A DNA stretch of 57,371 bases from Burkholderiales bacterium (GCA_031260355.1 JAIRJZ010000047.1:1-57371); one strand, 5' to 3'. Counted from the first letter of the stretch, positions 47,502 through 57,112 are shown. A program made the numbers and translations. The notes: generated by a model not told the origin, from the sequence alone.

Positions 47502-48584
47502 TCACCCATTCCGTTTTTCGAAATCCCGCATGAATACCACCAGCGCATCGATGCCCGCCATTGGCATCGCGTTATAAACCGAAGCGCGAATACCGCCGGC
47601 GACCTTGTGTCCCTTGAGATTGATCAATCCGTGTTCTCTGGCTTCCGCCACGAACATGTCGTCAAGCTTCTCGGTCGGCAAATAGAATGTCGCATTCATC
47701 CGCGAGCGGTCGGCGACACAAACCTTGTTTTTGTAAAAATCAGTGCGGTCGATTTCGGCATACAGTTTCTGCGCTTTGGCGATATTGCGTTTTTCGACTT
47801 CGGCCAGCCCGCCCAGCGCCAGCAAACGCTCAAACACCAGTCCGGCGATGTAGATCGGGAACGTCGGCGGCGTGTTGAACATCCATTCGTGCTTCAGTTG
47901 CAACGTGTAATCGAAAACCGACGGGCAGTCGCGCCGGGCTTTCCCCAGCAAGTCTTCACGGACGACGACCAACGTCACCCCCGACGGCCCAATATTTTTT
48001 TGCGCGCCGGCGTAGATCAGGCCGAAACGGGTGATGTCGAAAGGCCGCGACAAAATGTTCGACGACATGTCCGCCACCAGCGGCACATCGCCGGTCTCCG
48101 GAGTAAAAGCATACTCGACGCCGCTGATCGTTTCGTTGGAGCAGATATGAACGTAGGCCGGGTTTTGGGAAAGCCGCCACTCGCTTTGCGCCGGCACATG
48201 CGTGAACCCCGAGCTTTCTGCGGAAGCCGCGATGTGCACGTCGCCATATTTTTGCGCTTCATTGATGGATTTCGTTGACCAGTGCCCGGTGTTGACGTAG
48301 TCGGCCGTGGTGCGGTCACCCAGCAGGTTGAGCGGAACAAAAGCATTTTGACCCAGCGCCCCACCCTGCAAAAAGAGAATTTTGTAATTTTCGGGAATAC
48401 CGGCAAGTTGGCGCAAATCGCGTTCGGCTTTGGCGGCAATACCGAGAAACTCCTCGCTGCGATGGCTCATTTCCATCACGGAAAGGCCTTTGCCCTGCCA
48501 GTCCAGCAGATCGGCCTGCACCCGGCTCAAGACTTCTTCCGGCAACGTCGCCGGCCCTGGATTGAAATTCCATGCTCTCGCCAT
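47502..48584 (-). CDS. serC: phosphoserine aminotransferase
   Basis: 360 residues. It makes phosphoserine from 3-phosphohydroxypyruvate and glutamate. The N-terminus WNFNPGPATLPEEVL is the family mark, and the PLP lysine is Lys196 in IYAGAQKNIGPSGVTLV. FLQGGALGQNAFVPLNLL binds the phosphate of PLP. It lies downstream of gyrA in the same orientation but behind a terminator, so it likely has its own promoter. Confidence 0.97.
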   Translation of the reverse strand: MARAWNFNPGPATLPEEVLSRVQADLLDWQGKGLSVMEMSHRSEEFLGIAAKAERDLRQLAGIPENYKILFLQGGALGQNAFVPLNLLGDRTTADYVNTGHWSTKSINEAQKYGDVHIAASAESSGFTHVPAQSEWRLSQNPAYVHICSNETISGVEYAFTPETGDVPLVADMSSNILSRPFDITRFGLIYAGAQKNIGPSGVTLVVVREDLLGKARRDCPSVFDYTLQLKHEWMFNTPPTFPIYIAGLVFERLLALGGLAEVEKRNIAKAQKLYAEIDRTDFYKNKVCVADRSRMNATFYLPTEKLDDMFVAEAREHGLINLKGHKVAGGIRASVYNAMPMAGIDALVVFMRDFEKRNG

Positions 48585-48650
48585 TATTTCCTCACCGTTC
48601 GGGAATTATAAAATTGAGCAATTTACCATAGCGCTGATACTTTTCCACAG

Positions 48651-48694
48651 GAAGAAAAACAAAACGCCCCGGCAGGTTCGCTACCAAGGCGTTT
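48651..48694 (-). terminator. rho-independent terminator of gyrA
   Basis: On the minus strand AAACGCC and GGCGTTT pair around an inner GGT / ACC hairpin, followed by TTTTGTTTTTC. It lies about 50 bases past the gyrA stop at 48744 and before serC. Confidence 0.85.
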
Positions 48695-48743
48695 CGCTTT
48701 GTTTCCCCGCGTTTTTTATCGCATCGGGACATCGGCAGTAGGG

Positions 48744-51305
48744 TTATTCCTCCAGTAAATCGTCGTCATCCTGCTCTTCGACCGATTCCAGACCGGCAAG
48801 CTTTTCGCCCTCGCCGAGGTTGATCAGCGTCACGCCCTGAGTCGAGCGTCCCATTTCACGGATCGACGCTACCTTGGTGCGGATCAGCACGCCTCCGGTC
48901 GAAATCAGCATCACTTCGTCTTCCTCGCGCACCAGCGCGGCGGTGACCACCTGCCCGTTGCGCTCGGACTGCTGAATCGCGATCATTCCTTTGGTGCCAC
49001 GCCCGTGCCGCGTGTATTCGACGATCGGCGTCCGTTTGCCGTAGCCGTTTTCGGTCGCCGTAAGCACCGCCTGCGTTTCGTCTTCCGCCACCAGCAACGC
49101 GATGATGGCTTGCCCTTTGCCGAGTTGCATGCCGCGCACGCCTTGCGCCGCCCGTCCCATCGGACGAACATCGTTCTCATCGAAACGCACCGCCTTGCCG
49201 CCGGAGCTGAACAGCATCACGTCGTGTTCGCCGTCGGTCAGCGCTGCACCGATCAGATAATCGCCGTCGGCCAGATCGACCGCGATAATGCCGGAAGGCC
49301 GCGGTCGCGAAAAATCGGAAAGCCGGGTCTTCTTGACAGTGCCCTTGGCCGTCGCCATGAACACATAGCGGTCCTCGGAAAACTCCGGCACCGGCAGAAT
49401 CGCCGTAATCTTTTCCCGCTCGGCGAGCGGCACCAGATTGACGATCGGCTTGCCGCGCGACGCCCGTCCGCCCTGCGGCACGTTGTACACCTTCAGCCAA
49501 TAAACCCGCCCGCGGTTCGAGAAACACAGAATGTAGTGGTGTGTGTTGGCGATGAACATCCGTTCGATGAAATCGTTTTCCTTGGTCGCCGTCGCCTGTT
49601 TGCCGCGCCCGCCGCGTTTTTGCGAGCGGTATTCGGCCACCGGCTGCGACTTCATATAGCCGCTGTGCGACAGCGTCACCACCATGTCTTCCGGGGTGAT
49701 CAAATCTTCGATCGAAATATCTTCGCCCTGCGCCACGATTTCCGAGCGACGCTTGTCGCCGAACTGGTCGAGGATCGCCGTCAATTCGGTTTCGACGATC
49801 CCGGTCACCCGCGCCGGCGTCGCCAACACATTGAGCAAATCGGCAATCGTCGTCATCACTTCGCGGTACTCGCCGGTAATTTTGTCCTGCTCGAGTCCTG
49901 TCAACCGCTGCAAGCGCAGTTCGAGAATCGCCTGCGCCTGTTCGTCGGAAAGTCGATAGCCTTCCCGTTCCTGCCAGCCGAACTCCGGCGCCAAACCTTC
50001 CGGACGCGCCGCGTCGGCCTGCGCCCGTTTCAGCATTTCCTCGACGATCGCCGAACGCCAGGTTTTCGCCATCAGCGCCGCTTTGGCTTCCGGCGGGGTC
50101 GGCGACGCCTTGATCAACACGATGATTTCATCGACGTTGGACAGCGCCACCGCCAGTCCTTCCAGAATATGGCCGCGCTCACGAGCCTTGCGCAATTCGA
50201 AGCGGGTTCGCCGGACAATGACTTCACGGCGGTGCAGCAGGAAATGTTCGAGAAATTGCTTGAGCGTCAACAGCCGCGGCTGGTCGTTGACCAGCGCCAC
50301 CATGTTCATCCCGAAGCTGTCCTGCAACTGCGTCAGCTTGTACAAATTGTTGAGAACGATTTCGGCGACTTCGCCGCGCTTCAACTCGATGACCACGCGC
50401 ATCCCGGACTTGTCCGACTCGTCGCGCAGTTCCGAAATACCTTCCAGTTTCTTCTCGCGCACCAGTTCGCCGATGCGCGTCAGCAGATTGGTCTTGTTGA
50501 CCTGATAGGGAATTTCATCGACGATGATCGCCTGCCGGTTGCCCTTTTCCAGGTCTTCGATATGCGTCCGCGCCCGGATCACCACCCGACCGCGACCGGT
50601 ACGGTACCCCTCTTTGACGCCTTCCAGTCCATAAATGAATCCGGCAGTCGGAAAATCCGGCGCCGGAATATGTGTCATCAGCGCGTCGATTGTGATTTCC
50701 GGGTTTTTGAGCAACGCCAGACAACCGCCGACCACTTCTTTCAGATTGTGCGGCGGGATGTTGGTCGCCATTCCGACCGCAATCCCAGAAGAGCCGTTGA
50801 CCAGCAGATTGGGCAAACGCGCCGGCAACACCGACGGCTCTTGCTCCTTGCCATCGTAATTGGGTACGAAATCGACGGTTTCCTTTTCGAGGTCGGCCGT
50901 CAATTCATTGGTGATTTTCTGCAAACGGCACTCGGTGTAACGCATCGCCGCCGCGCTGTCGCCGTCAACTGAACCGAAATTGCCCTGGCCGTCGATCAGC
51001 GGATAGCGCAGACTGAAATTCTGCGCCATCCGTACCAGCGTGTCGTAAATCGCCGAATCGCCATGCGGGTGAAACTTACCCATCACTTCGCCGACGACGC
51101 GGGCGCATTTCACATAGGGACGGTTCCAGACGTTGTTGGTCTCGTGCATCCCGAACAATACCCGCCGATGCACCGGCTTCAACCCATCCCGCACATCCGG
51201 CAACGCCCGCCCGACGATCACGCTCATGGCGTAGTCGAGGTACGAGTGCCGCATTTCAGCTTCGAGACTGACCGGTAACGTTTCTTTGGCAAACAAATCC
51301 ATCAT
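48744..51305 (-). CDS. gyrA: DNA gyrase subunit A
   Basis: 853 residues. It cuts and rejoins DNA during supercoiling. Catalytic tyrosine in SAAAMRYTE (Tyr122 in E. coli numbering). The quinolone pocket [20 protein letters not shown] carries the sensitive-type serine and aspartate (Ser83, Asp87 equivalents). The wrapping domain has the GyrA box QKRGGRGK, and the C-terminus is acidic ([11 protein letters not shown]). The ATG at 51305 or the next codon is the start. A tandem repeat lies upstream (51360-51379). Confidence 0.98.
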   Translation of the reverse strand: MMDLFAKETLPVSLEAEMRHSYLDYAMSVIVGRALPDVRDGLKPVHRRVLFGMHETNNVWNRPYVKCARVVGEVMGKFHPHGDSAIYDTLVRMAQNFSLRYPLIDGQGNFGSVDGDSAAAMRYTECRLQKITNELTADLEKETVDFVPNYDGKEQEPSVLPARLPNLLVNGSSGIAVGMATNIPPHNLKEVVGGCLALLKNPEITIDALMTHIPAPDFPTAGFIYGLEGVKEGYRTGRGRVVIRARTHIEDLEKGNRQAIIVDEIPYQVNKTNLLTRIGELVREKKLEGISELRDESDKSGMRVVIELKRGEVAEIVLNNLYKLTQLQDSFGMNMVALVNDQPRLLTLKQFLEHFLLHRREVIVRRTRFELRKARERGHILEGLAVALSNVDEIIVLIKASPTPPEAKAALMAKTWRSAIVEEMLKRAQADAARPEGLAPEFGWQEREGYRLSDEQAQAILELRLQRLTGLEQDKITGEYREVMTTIADLLNVLATPARVTGIVETELTAILDQFGDKRRSEIVAQGEDISIEDLITPEDMVVTLSHSGYMKSQPVAEYRSQKRGGRGKQATATKENDFIERMFIANTHHYILCFSNRGRVYWLKVYNVPQGGRASRGKPIVNLVPLAEREKITAILPVPEFSEDRYVFMATAKGTVKKTRLSDFSRPRPSGIIAVDLADGDYLIGAALTDGEHDVMLFSSGGKAVRFDENDVRPMGRAAQGVRGMQLGKGQAIIALLVAEDETQAVLTATENGYGKRTPIVEYTRHGRGTKGMIAIQQSERNGQVVTAALVREEDEVMLISTGGVLIRTKVASIREMGRSTQGVTLINLGEGEKLAGLESVEEQDDDDLLEE

Positions 51306-51359
51306 GAAAACAGCCTTTCAGGAGCGGAAATTCCGCTTGGCGCCACCCGTCCGGCGTCC

Positions 51360-51379
51360 CATTGTCAAACATTGTCAAA
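51360..51379. repeat. tandem 10-base direct repeat upstream of gyrA
   Basis: CATTGTCAAA occurs twice in a row (51360-51369, 51370-51379). On the minus strand each copy ends in TTTGACAATG, so the pair also provides TTGACA-like hexamers before gyrA. It could be a protein-binding site or a duplicated promoter element. Confidence 0.6.
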
Positions 51380-51426
51380 AACCACCCGCGAACATCTGGC
51401 AAATGGTTTCAAAAATGTTGTATTTT

Positions 51427-51445
51427 ACACCATAGACTGTGGTGT
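51427..51445. repeat. short inverted repeat in the gyrA-ompA interval
   Basis: ACACCA and TGGTGT flank 7 bases, giving a small operator-like palindrome between the divergent gyrA and ompA genes. No known site is recognised. Confidence 0.35.
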
Positions 51446-51495
51446 TGCATTGAGGCCACGACCACATCTTGTTCTTGCCGGTCGGCGCGTTCGAG

Positions 51496-51524
51496 TTGTA
51501 GCGTCAATGGAAGACTGGTATAGT
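51496..51524 (+). promoter_or_regulatory. promoter of ompA
   Basis: TTGTAG at 51496-51501, a 17-base spacer, and TATAGT at 51519-51524 preceded by TGG, an extended -10. The predicted leader is about 125 bases long. Confidence 0.75.
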
Positions 51525-51655
51525 GAAGAATGATGATTTTAGGGCTGCGGTTTGTTTTGCGATGGGCTTCGAAATTTTTTGATCTTGCCGCATTCTACAA
51601 CCGTGGATTTGAAATTTGTTAAACCTGTCAACTCTTTATGAAAAGGGGTAGTTCG

Positions 51656-52381
51656 ATGAAATCTCGTATCGTTGCCATGGCCTTGGTATTTGCCGGGGCT
51701 GCGCTGGCTTCTGCCGCCTCGATGGCACAAGCCGATCCTAAAAACAGCGGCTATGCAATGTTTGGTCACGGCAGCGCTGAAGCGAATGTCTGGCGCAGCG
51801 GTTCCTACGGCGGCCAAGCCGGCATCAATGACACCCTGTGCTGGCGTACCGGCTACTGGACCCCGGCGATGGCTGTTGCCGGTTGCGATCCGGATCTGGC
51901 GAAACCGGCTGCTGCTGCTCCGGCAACACCTGCCGCTCCTGCCGCCACTCCGACGGCTCCTGCCACGCCTCCGGCCGCTGCTCCGGCTGCCGCCGTACGC
52001 AAAATTTCGCTAGCATCTAAGGCTTTGTTCGATTTCGACAAATCCGTGCTGAAGCCGGAAGGCAGAGCCGCGATTGACCGCGAAATCATCGCCAAACTGC
52101 CGGAACTCGCGAAGATCGAACTGGTGCTGGTCACCGGTCACACCGACCGGATCGGTTCCAGCGCTTACAACCAGGGGCTTTCCGAGCGCCGTGCTGAAAC
52201 CATCCGCGCCTACCTCGTCTCCAAGGGTGTGCCGACCGATCGCATCGAAAGCCTCGGTATGGGCTTGAGACAGCCGGTCACCGGCAACAGCTGCCAGCAG
52301 AAGAACCGCTCGCAATTGATCGGTTGTCTGGCGCCGGATCGCCGCGTCGAAGTGGAAGTCAAAGGCGAAGCCAAGCAATAA
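51656..52381 (+). CDS. ompA: OmpA-family protein with C-terminal peptidoglycan-binding domain
   Basis: 241 residues from the ATG at 51656 with AAGGGG 7 bases upstream. A signal peptide ends SMAQA. A short N-terminal part, with CWRTGYWTPAMAVAGCDPDL, replaces the usual beta barrel, and an Ala/Pro/Thr-rich linker (residues 85-115) leads to the OmpA domain (ALFDFDKSVLKPEGRAAIDR, TGHTDRIGS, NQGLSERRAETIRAYL, DRRVEVEV). The betaproteobacterial form is a periplasmic tether to peptidoglycan. The Cys pair in SCQQKNRSQLIGCL probably forms a disulphide. It is a single-gene unit with its own promoter and terminator. Confidence 0.95.
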   Translation: MKSRIVAMALVFAGAALASAASMAQADPKNSGYAMFGHGSAEANVWRSGSYGGQAGINDTLCWRTGYWTPAMAVAGCDPDLAKPAAAAPATPAAPAATPTAPATPPAAAPAAAVRKISLASKALFDFDKSVLKPEGRAAIDREIIAKLPELAKIELVLVTGHTDRIGSSAYNQGLSERRAETIRAYLVSKGVPTDRIESLGMGLRQPVTGNSCQQKNRSQLIGCLAPDRRVEVEVKGEAKQ

Positions 52382-52412
52382 GGGCTGCGTTATAACACCG
52401 GCCTGATTCGAG

Positions 52413-52439
52413 AAGCCCCGCGTCAAGCGGGGCTTTTTT
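52413..52439 (+). terminator. rho-independent terminator of ompA
   Basis: AAGCCCCGC / GCGGGGCTT with a five-base loop, continuing into TTTTTT. It lies about 30 bases after the ompA stop and ends just before gph. Confidence 0.93.
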
Positions 52440-52453
52440 GACGAGGTTACTCC

Positions 52454-53134
52454 ATGACTGCCGCTTTATTCTTCGATTTGGACGGCACGCTGATCGACAC
52501 CGCCGACGATCTGGCGGCGGCATTGAACCATGTGCGCCAACGCCTTTACGATCTGCCGTCGTTACCGAACGGCCAGCTTCGCCCCTACACCTCCCGCGGC
52601 GCCGCAGGCTTGCTCCGCGCCGGTTTGAATCTGACGCCGGAAGATGCTGCCTTCGAAAAGGCGCGTGACGAATTTCTAGCGCACTACGCACAGCATCTCA
52701 CCGACCACGTCCGCTTCTTCCCCGGAATCGAGGCGCTGCTCGAATGCCTTGACAGCCACGGTCTGCCTTGGGGCATCGTCACCAACAAGCATCGGCGTTT
52801 TACCGAGCCCGTCCTTGCCTACCTCGGGCTGGATCGCCGCGCCGCCTGCGCCGTCTCGGGCGATACCACCGCCCATGCCAAGCCGCATCCGCTGCCGCTG
52901 CTGCATGCCGCACAATCGGTCGGCGTCGCGCCGCAACAATGCTGGTTTGTCGGCGACGACCACCGCGACATCGATGCCGCCCGCGCTGCCGATTTTCAAC
53001 ACGCCGTCGCTGTACGCTGGGGTTATCTCGGCGACACGCCGATCGAAAGCTGGGGAGCGGATACCATCATCGACGCGCCGGAACAATTGTGGCAACTGAT
53101 TCAAAAAAATCATTCAACCGCAAAGAACGCATAG
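52454..53134 (+). CDS. gph: HAD-family phosphatase (phosphoglycolate phosphatase / MupP type)
   Basis: 226 residues. HAD motifs: ALFFDLDGTLIDTADD (motif I), GIVTNKHRR (motif II), HAKPHPLPLL (motif III) and CWFVGDDHRDIDAAR (motif IV). The gyrA-ompA neighbourhood is the place where the MurNAc 6-phosphate phosphatase MupP or its close relative is found, usually beside ubiG; ubiG is not here. Both substrates are possible. It starts right after the ompA terminator with GAGG about 10 bases upstream. Confidence 0.9.
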   Translation: MTAALFFDLDGTLIDTADDLAAALNHVRQRLYDLPSLPNGQLRPYTSRGAAGLLRAGLNLTPEDAAFEKARDEFLAHYAQHLTDHVRFFPGIEALLECLDSHGLPWGIVTNKHRRFTEPVLAYLGLDRRAACAVSGDTTAHAKPHPLPLLHAAQSVGVAPQQCWFVGDDHRDIDAARAADFQHAVAVRWGYLGDTPIESWGADTIIDAPEQLWQLIQKNHSTAKNA

Positions 53135-53288
53135 AACACAAAAATGTAGGTCGGGGGAGGCCTTGCGAAGAACCCTGACATTCGAAAGCAAGCGCAGGTA
53201 AAGCGTCCCAATAAAGGCGACACAGAGCATTGAACGCTTTGTAATTCCTAGACTGCGCTTCATATAACTTTTTTGCAATCCTTGCGGC
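53135..53288. other. spacer between gph and the Correia-like element
   Basis: About 150 bases with no gene, no clear hairpin terminator and no repeat that I recognise. It carries short AT stretches but no convincing promoter. Confidence 0.4.
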
Positions 53289-53408
53289 TATCGTGAATCG
53301 CATAAATTTTCAGACGAGGCGACCAAGCAAGCCAAAAACCGGCAGACAGTACAAGCCGTACGGCAAGGCGAAGTCAACGAAGTATAAAGGTTTAGGCGGT
53401 TCACTATA
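53289..53408. mobile_element. Correia-like miniature inverted-repeat element
   Basis: 120 bases bounded by TATCGTGAATCGC and, reversed, TATAGTGAACCGC (11 of 13 identical). The interior has the same landmarks, in the same order, as neisserial Correia elements: CAGACGAGGCGACCAAGC, then CAGACAGTACAA, then GTACGGCAAGGCGA. The ends start and finish with TA, the usual target duplication. It has no coding capacity. Some Correia ends act as promoters or processing sites; the right end points toward the ankyrin gene's 3' end. Confidence 0.7.
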
Positions 53409-53433
53409 ATCAACAAAACTTCGCGGCTATCCC

Positions 53434-54189
53434 CTACTGCGCCTTCGCTTGCCGCAGGGAATCGACGATCTCCGCATTACCGCCACGCCGCGCCCAATCC
53501 AGCGCCGAAGCGCCGGCTTCATTGCGCGCGTTGACGTCGGCGCCATGGTTGATCAACAGTTTGACGGTCGAGACTTTGCCCTGCCGCACCGCCATCATCA
53601 GCGCCGTCGTGCCGTTCGGCGCGCGCGCGTCGATATCGGCCAGTTCATCGAGAAGCCGTTCGACGATCTCGTCCTGGCCACCGGTCGCGGCATAACTCAG
53701 CGGCGTCCATCCTTTGCGGTTGACCTCCGCACCGTTCTTGATCAAAAGATCGACCACACGGCGGTGTCCGCTCAGCGCCGCCACCATTAACGCGGTATCG
53801 CCGTACACGCTGGCTTTATCCACCTTGGCGCCCGCCCGCAGCAGCGCTTCGCTCACATCGACGTTGCCGTGACGCGCCGCCAATAACAACACCGGCTCAC
53901 CGTTCGGGTCGGACAATTCGGGATCAAGGCCTTTTTTAATCATCGCTGTCACATCATTGGCTCGATTTTCCCTGATCGCCGCCAGGAACTGTGTGTAGGT
54001 ATCGTTCTTCTGGTCGGCGCGTTGTTGCGCTTCCTTCTGTGCAGCGGCGCGCCGCTCCAGCACATCCTTCGTTGACGTTGACTGCGCGACAACCGCGCCG
54101 CTCACCAGAACACCGCAAGCCAGCGCCAGCATGACCATCGCCACGCTTTGGCCTACGCTTTTTCCGCTCACGTTTTTTCCACTACGCAT
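53434..54189 (-). CDS. exported ankyrin-repeat protein
   Basis: 251 residues. A basic N-terminus and a hydrophobic stretch (VAMVMLALACGVLVSGAVVA) form a signal peptide. A charged helix (EAQQRADQKND) is followed by five ankyrin repeats from residue 65, such as GEPVLLLAARHGNVDVSEAL and GDTALMVAALSGHRRVVDLL. It should be a periplasmic protein-binding scaffold. In many betaproteobacteria it follows tatD in the mltG-tmk-holB-pilZ-tatD set; here the start overlaps the tatD stop by 8 bases. Confidence 0.88.
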   Translation of the reverse strand: MRSGKNVSGKSVGQSVAMVMLALACGVLVSGAVVAQSTSTKDVLERRAAAQKEAQQRADQKNDTYTQFLAAIRENRANDVTAMIKKGLDPELSDPNGEPVLLLAARHGNVDVSEALLRAGAKVDKASVYGDTALMVAALSGHRRVVDLLIKNGAEVNRKGWTPLSYAATGGQDEIVERLLDELADIDARAPNGTTALMMAVRQGKVSTVKLLINHGADVNARNEAGASALDWARRGGNAEIVDSLRQAKAQ

Positions 54190-54973
54190 CTTTTCTCTCT
54201 CCTGCCGGCGTCACTCGGAACAACCGGAAAAAATTGGCAGAAGTCGTACGCCCCACTTCGTCTATAGACATACCGCGCAAACGGGCGATTTCCTTGGCGA
54301 CATGCACCACCCAGGCCGGCTGGTTGGGGTAACGCCCGCGATACGGCATCGGCGCCAGGTACGGACTGTCGGTTTCAATCAGCAAGCGGTCGAGCGGCAC
54401 CCGTTGCGCCGCTTCTTTGATCGCCGTTGCGTTCTTGAACGTCACCACCCCCGAAAACGAAATATAAAAGCCCAGCGCCAGCGCCGCCTCGGCCGCCACC
54501 CAGTCCGCCGTAAAGCAGTGCATCACGCCGCCGACTCGCTCGGCGCCTTCTTCCCGCAAAAGGCGCAACGTATCCGCGGTCGCGTCGCGCATGTGGACAA
54601 TGAGCGGCTTCCCGGCCGCGCAAGCGGCAACAATGTGTGTGCGAAAACGCGCTCGCTGCCATTCCGCTTCGCTTGATACATGGTAGTAATCGAGTCCGGT
54701 CTCGCCGATCGCCACCACCTTCGGCAACGCAGCATAGTGCAATAACTCGTCAACGCTGGTCGCAGCGTTTTCATCAACGCCCGGGTGCAGCCCGACCGAA
54801 CAATACAGATTCGGATGCGGTTCCAGCAACGCATACATTGCCGGAAAAGCAGTCACCTCCACTCCGGCGGACAGCGCATGGGTGACGCTGGCCGCACACA
54901 TCGCCGCCTGAACATCGTCCAGGCGCGAAGCAAATTCCGGGAAATCGAGGTGGCAATGCGAGTCGATAAACAT
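54182..54973 (-). CDS. tatD: TatD-family metal-dependent hydrolase
   Basis: 263 residues from the ATG at 54973. It is a TIM-barrel nuclease/deoxyribonuclease of the amidohydrolase type. Motifs: MFIDSHCHLDF (His6, His8), AIGETGLDYYH, PLIVHMRDA, GVMHCFTA and LIETDSPYLAP. It lies 43 bases downstream of pilZ in the operon and overlaps the ankyrin gene. Confidence 0.94.
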   Translation of the reverse strand: MFIDSHCHLDFPEFASRLDDVQAAMCAASVTHALSAGVEVTAFPAMYALLEPHPNLYCSVGLHPGVDENAATSVDELLHYAALPKVVAIGETGLDYYHVSSEAEWQRARFRTHIVAACAAGKPLIVHMRDATADTLRLLREEGAERVGGVMHCFTADWVAAEAALALGFYISFSGVVTFKNATAIKEAAQRVPLDRLLIETDSPYLAPMPYRGRYPNQPAWVVHVAKEIARLRGMSIDEVGRTTSANFFRLFRVTPAGERKDA

Positions 54974-55016
54974 GAAACTCAACTCGCCGCAAGAACCAAC
55001 AGCGGCGCAAAATCCA

Positions 55017-55373
55017 TCAAAGCGTGTGCGTAGGACGATCGGACGCCAAGTGGCGCCCCAACAGTTTCTCAATGATTTTCATGGCTCTCTGGCCTCCCTC
55101 GTCGCTGGCAAATTGCACGCCGATCCCTTTGATGCGACCGGCCTGCAAGGTTTCCGGCGTGATCCAGACCACCTTGCCCTGAACCGGCAAACGGTCGGGC
55201 ACGTCCTTCAGCGTCAACAACAGAAAGACTTCCTCGCCAAGCTGGTGCTTTTTGCTGGTCGGTATGAACAGTCCGCCGCCTTTGACGAAGGTCATGTAAG
55301 CCGCGTACAGCGATGAGCGCGAAGGGATGTTGACCGGCAATACGACGCCTCGTGGGGCTGCCTGTTCCGACAT
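55017..55373 (-). CDS. pilZ: PilZ-domain protein
   Basis: 118 residues, the size of the original PilZ of type IV pilus assembly. It has GVVLPVNIPSRSSLYAAYMT, then VKGGGLFIPTSKKHQLGEEV, and VVWITPE..G.RIKGIGVQF. It lacks the RxxxR and D/NxSxxG motifs needed to bind cyclic di-GMP, as is typical of this subgroup, which works by binding PilB and FimX. It lies between holB and tatD. Confidence 0.9.
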   Translation of the reverse strand: MSEQAAPRGVVLPVNIPSRSSLYAAYMTFVKGGGLFIPTSKKHQLGEEVFLLLTLKDVPDRLPVQGKVVWITPETLQAGRIKGIGVQFASDEGGQRAMKIIEKLLGRHLASDRPTHTL

Positions 55374-55398
55374 GGCACGTCTCCTTAAAAAATCCGCT

Positions 55399-56472
55399 TC
55401 ACTGCGACCGCCTGTGGAAAAACAGCGCGCGGTATTCGATCAACAGCGCCTCGACCACCAGCCGCGGCTGCAACGGATGGTTCAGCCAGCGGCGCTGCCG
55501 CAACAGGGAACGATGATAATGGAAAAGTTCCGGCAGGGCTATCGCCGCCGCCAGCGGTTGCAGCATTTCCCGACACTCGGGATGGTAGCGCGCCGCGCCG
55601 CCGCCGCCAACCCGCGCCAGATCGGCCGTCCAGCCGATGAGCGTCTCAATGATTTGCCCCAGACGCAGCTTGTTGTCATCGCGGCTGCCGCCGGCCCACG
55701 TCTGCGCTACCGCGTACGGCGACAGCCGATGCGGCTGCGCCAGCGCCTTCAACCAGTCTTGTCGCAACGCCTGTTGCTCGGGATCGAAGCGTTCGAGCGC
55801 CGTCAGCGGCGCACCGCCGGTCTGCGCCAGAAGCGGTTCCGCCCCATCGACCCCCTCGCCTCGTAAAAACGCCAGCGCCTCTTCCGTCGATGGATAAGGC
55901 GCCGCCCAGCGTTGGCAGCGGCTCAACACCGTCGCCGGCAAACGCTGCCATTGCTGCGCGACGAGCATCAGGAAACTTCCGGCCGGCGGTTCTTCGAGCG
56001 TCTTCAGCAGCGCATTGGCCGCCGCCGCGTTCATTCGTTCAGTCGGCACGATCACCGCTACCTTGGCGCGTTGCCGGTGGCTGGTGATCTGCATGAACTC
56101 GATCAGCCGGCGGATCGCATCGACCGGAATCGCGTCCAGAGCTTTGGTTTCGCCCGACGGTTCACGCTCAAACGGCTCGATCAGCATCAGGTCGGGATGT
56201 TGCCCCATCGCCACGTAGTGGCAACTTTCGCAGGCACCGCAAGCCTCGTCGTGCGCCGCCGCTTCGCACAACAGCGCCCGCGCCGCGTTGAGCGCCAGCA
56301 CCCGTTTGCCGATTCCGGCCGCGCCGTGAACCAGCAACGCCTGCGGCCAGGACGCGCGTTGCCGCAAGCGCGCTTGCAACGCCACCCGCTGCCAGGGATA
56401 AGCGTCCTGCCATTCGAAGAACGGCGTAAGCGTTTCTTCCTCGGCTTCAACGGTTTTTCGTGCGCGTGCCAT
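55399..56472 (-). CDS. holB: DNA polymerase III delta-prime subunit
   Basis: 357 residues from the ATG at 56472 (MARARKTVEAEEETLTPFF). It belongs to the clamp loader of the replicase. The P-loop equivalent is LVHGAAGIGKRVLALNAARA. A zinc site with four cysteines follows (CGACESCHYV plus CEAA), and then NALLKTLEEPPAGSFLMLVA and the sensor LSRCQRW. No clear ribosome binding site is seen, which fits coupling to tmk (16 bases upstream). Confidence 0.94.
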   Translation of the reverse strand: MARARKTVEAEEETLTPFFEWQDAYPWQRVALQARLRQRASWPQALLVHGAAGIGKRVLALNAARALLCEAAAHDEACGACESCHYVAMGQHPDLMLIEPFEREPSGETKALDAIPVDAIRRLIEFMQITSHRQRAKVAVIVPTERMNAAAANALLKTLEEPPAGSFLMLVAQQWQRLPATVLSRCQRWAAPYPSTEEALAFLRGEGVDGAEPLLAQTGGAPLTALERFDPEQQALRQDWLKALAQPHRLSPYAVAQTWAGGSRDDNKLRLGQIIETLIGWTADLARVGGGGAARYHPECREMLQPLAAAIALPELFHYHRSLLRQRRWLNHPLQPRLVVEALLIEYRALFFHRRSQ

Positions 56473-56488
56473 CGTGTTCAAGTCGTGT

Positions 56489-57112
56489 TCAAAACAACGT
56501 ATCGAGAATGCCGCGCAGTTCGTTGCGGATCGCATCAATGCTTTTTCTGCCGTCGATCACGCGGTAACGCTGCGGCATCTGCCGGGCGAGTTCGAGGTAA
56601 GCCTCACGCACCCGCTGCATGAAGTCGTCCGGCTCGCGCTCGAAGCGATCGAGCGTTTTCTCCGTCTTTTGCAGACGTTCTTGAGAAACCTCCAGCGGCA
56701 CATCAAAGAGCAGCGTCACATCGGGCATGCAATCGCCGTGCAACCAATGCGCGAGATGCGTGATCGTGTCTGTCGATACGCCGTGGCCGCCACCCTGATA
56801 GGCGTATGTTGCGTCGGTGAAGCGGTCGCACAACACCCAATCGCCGCGCGCCAGCGCCGGGCGGATCACTTGCGCCAAGTGTTCACTGCGAGCCGCGAAC
56901 ATCAACAGTGTCTGCGTTTCGCGGGTCATGGTCTCGTGCAGCAACTGATCGCGCCATTGTTCGCCCAGCGCCGTGCCGCCCGGCTCGCGGGTAACGACGA
57001 CATTGACGCCGCGCTGCCGCAGTGTTTCGGTCAACCAGCCAATATGCGTGCTCTTGCCGGCACCGTCGATGCCTTCGAGCGTAATGAAGCGGGGGGAAGC
57101 GATCATGGTCAA
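56489..57112 (-). CDS. tmk: thymidylate kinase
   Basis: 207 residues. It phosphorylates dTMP to dTDP. P-loop GIDGAGKST (14-22), the [15 protein letters not shown] motif, and [18 protein letters not shown]. The lid region is short. The start overlaps the mltG stop, and holB follows, a common order in this class. Confidence 0.97.
   Translation of the reverse strand: MTMIASPRFITLEGIDGAGKSTHIGWLTETLRQRGVNVVVTREPGGTALGEQWRDQLLHETMTRETQTLLMFAARSEHLAQVIRPALARGDWVLCDRFTDATYAYQGGGHGVSTDTITHLAHWLHGDCMPDVTLLFDVPLEVSQERLQKTEKTLDRFEREPDDFMQRVREAYLELARQMPQRYRVIDGRKSIDAIRNELRGILDTLF

Noticed and set aside
47236-47577. A 113-codon plus-strand frame before and into the serC 3' end
   Set aside because: It overlaps serC on the other strand, has no ribosome binding site, and shows no family features.
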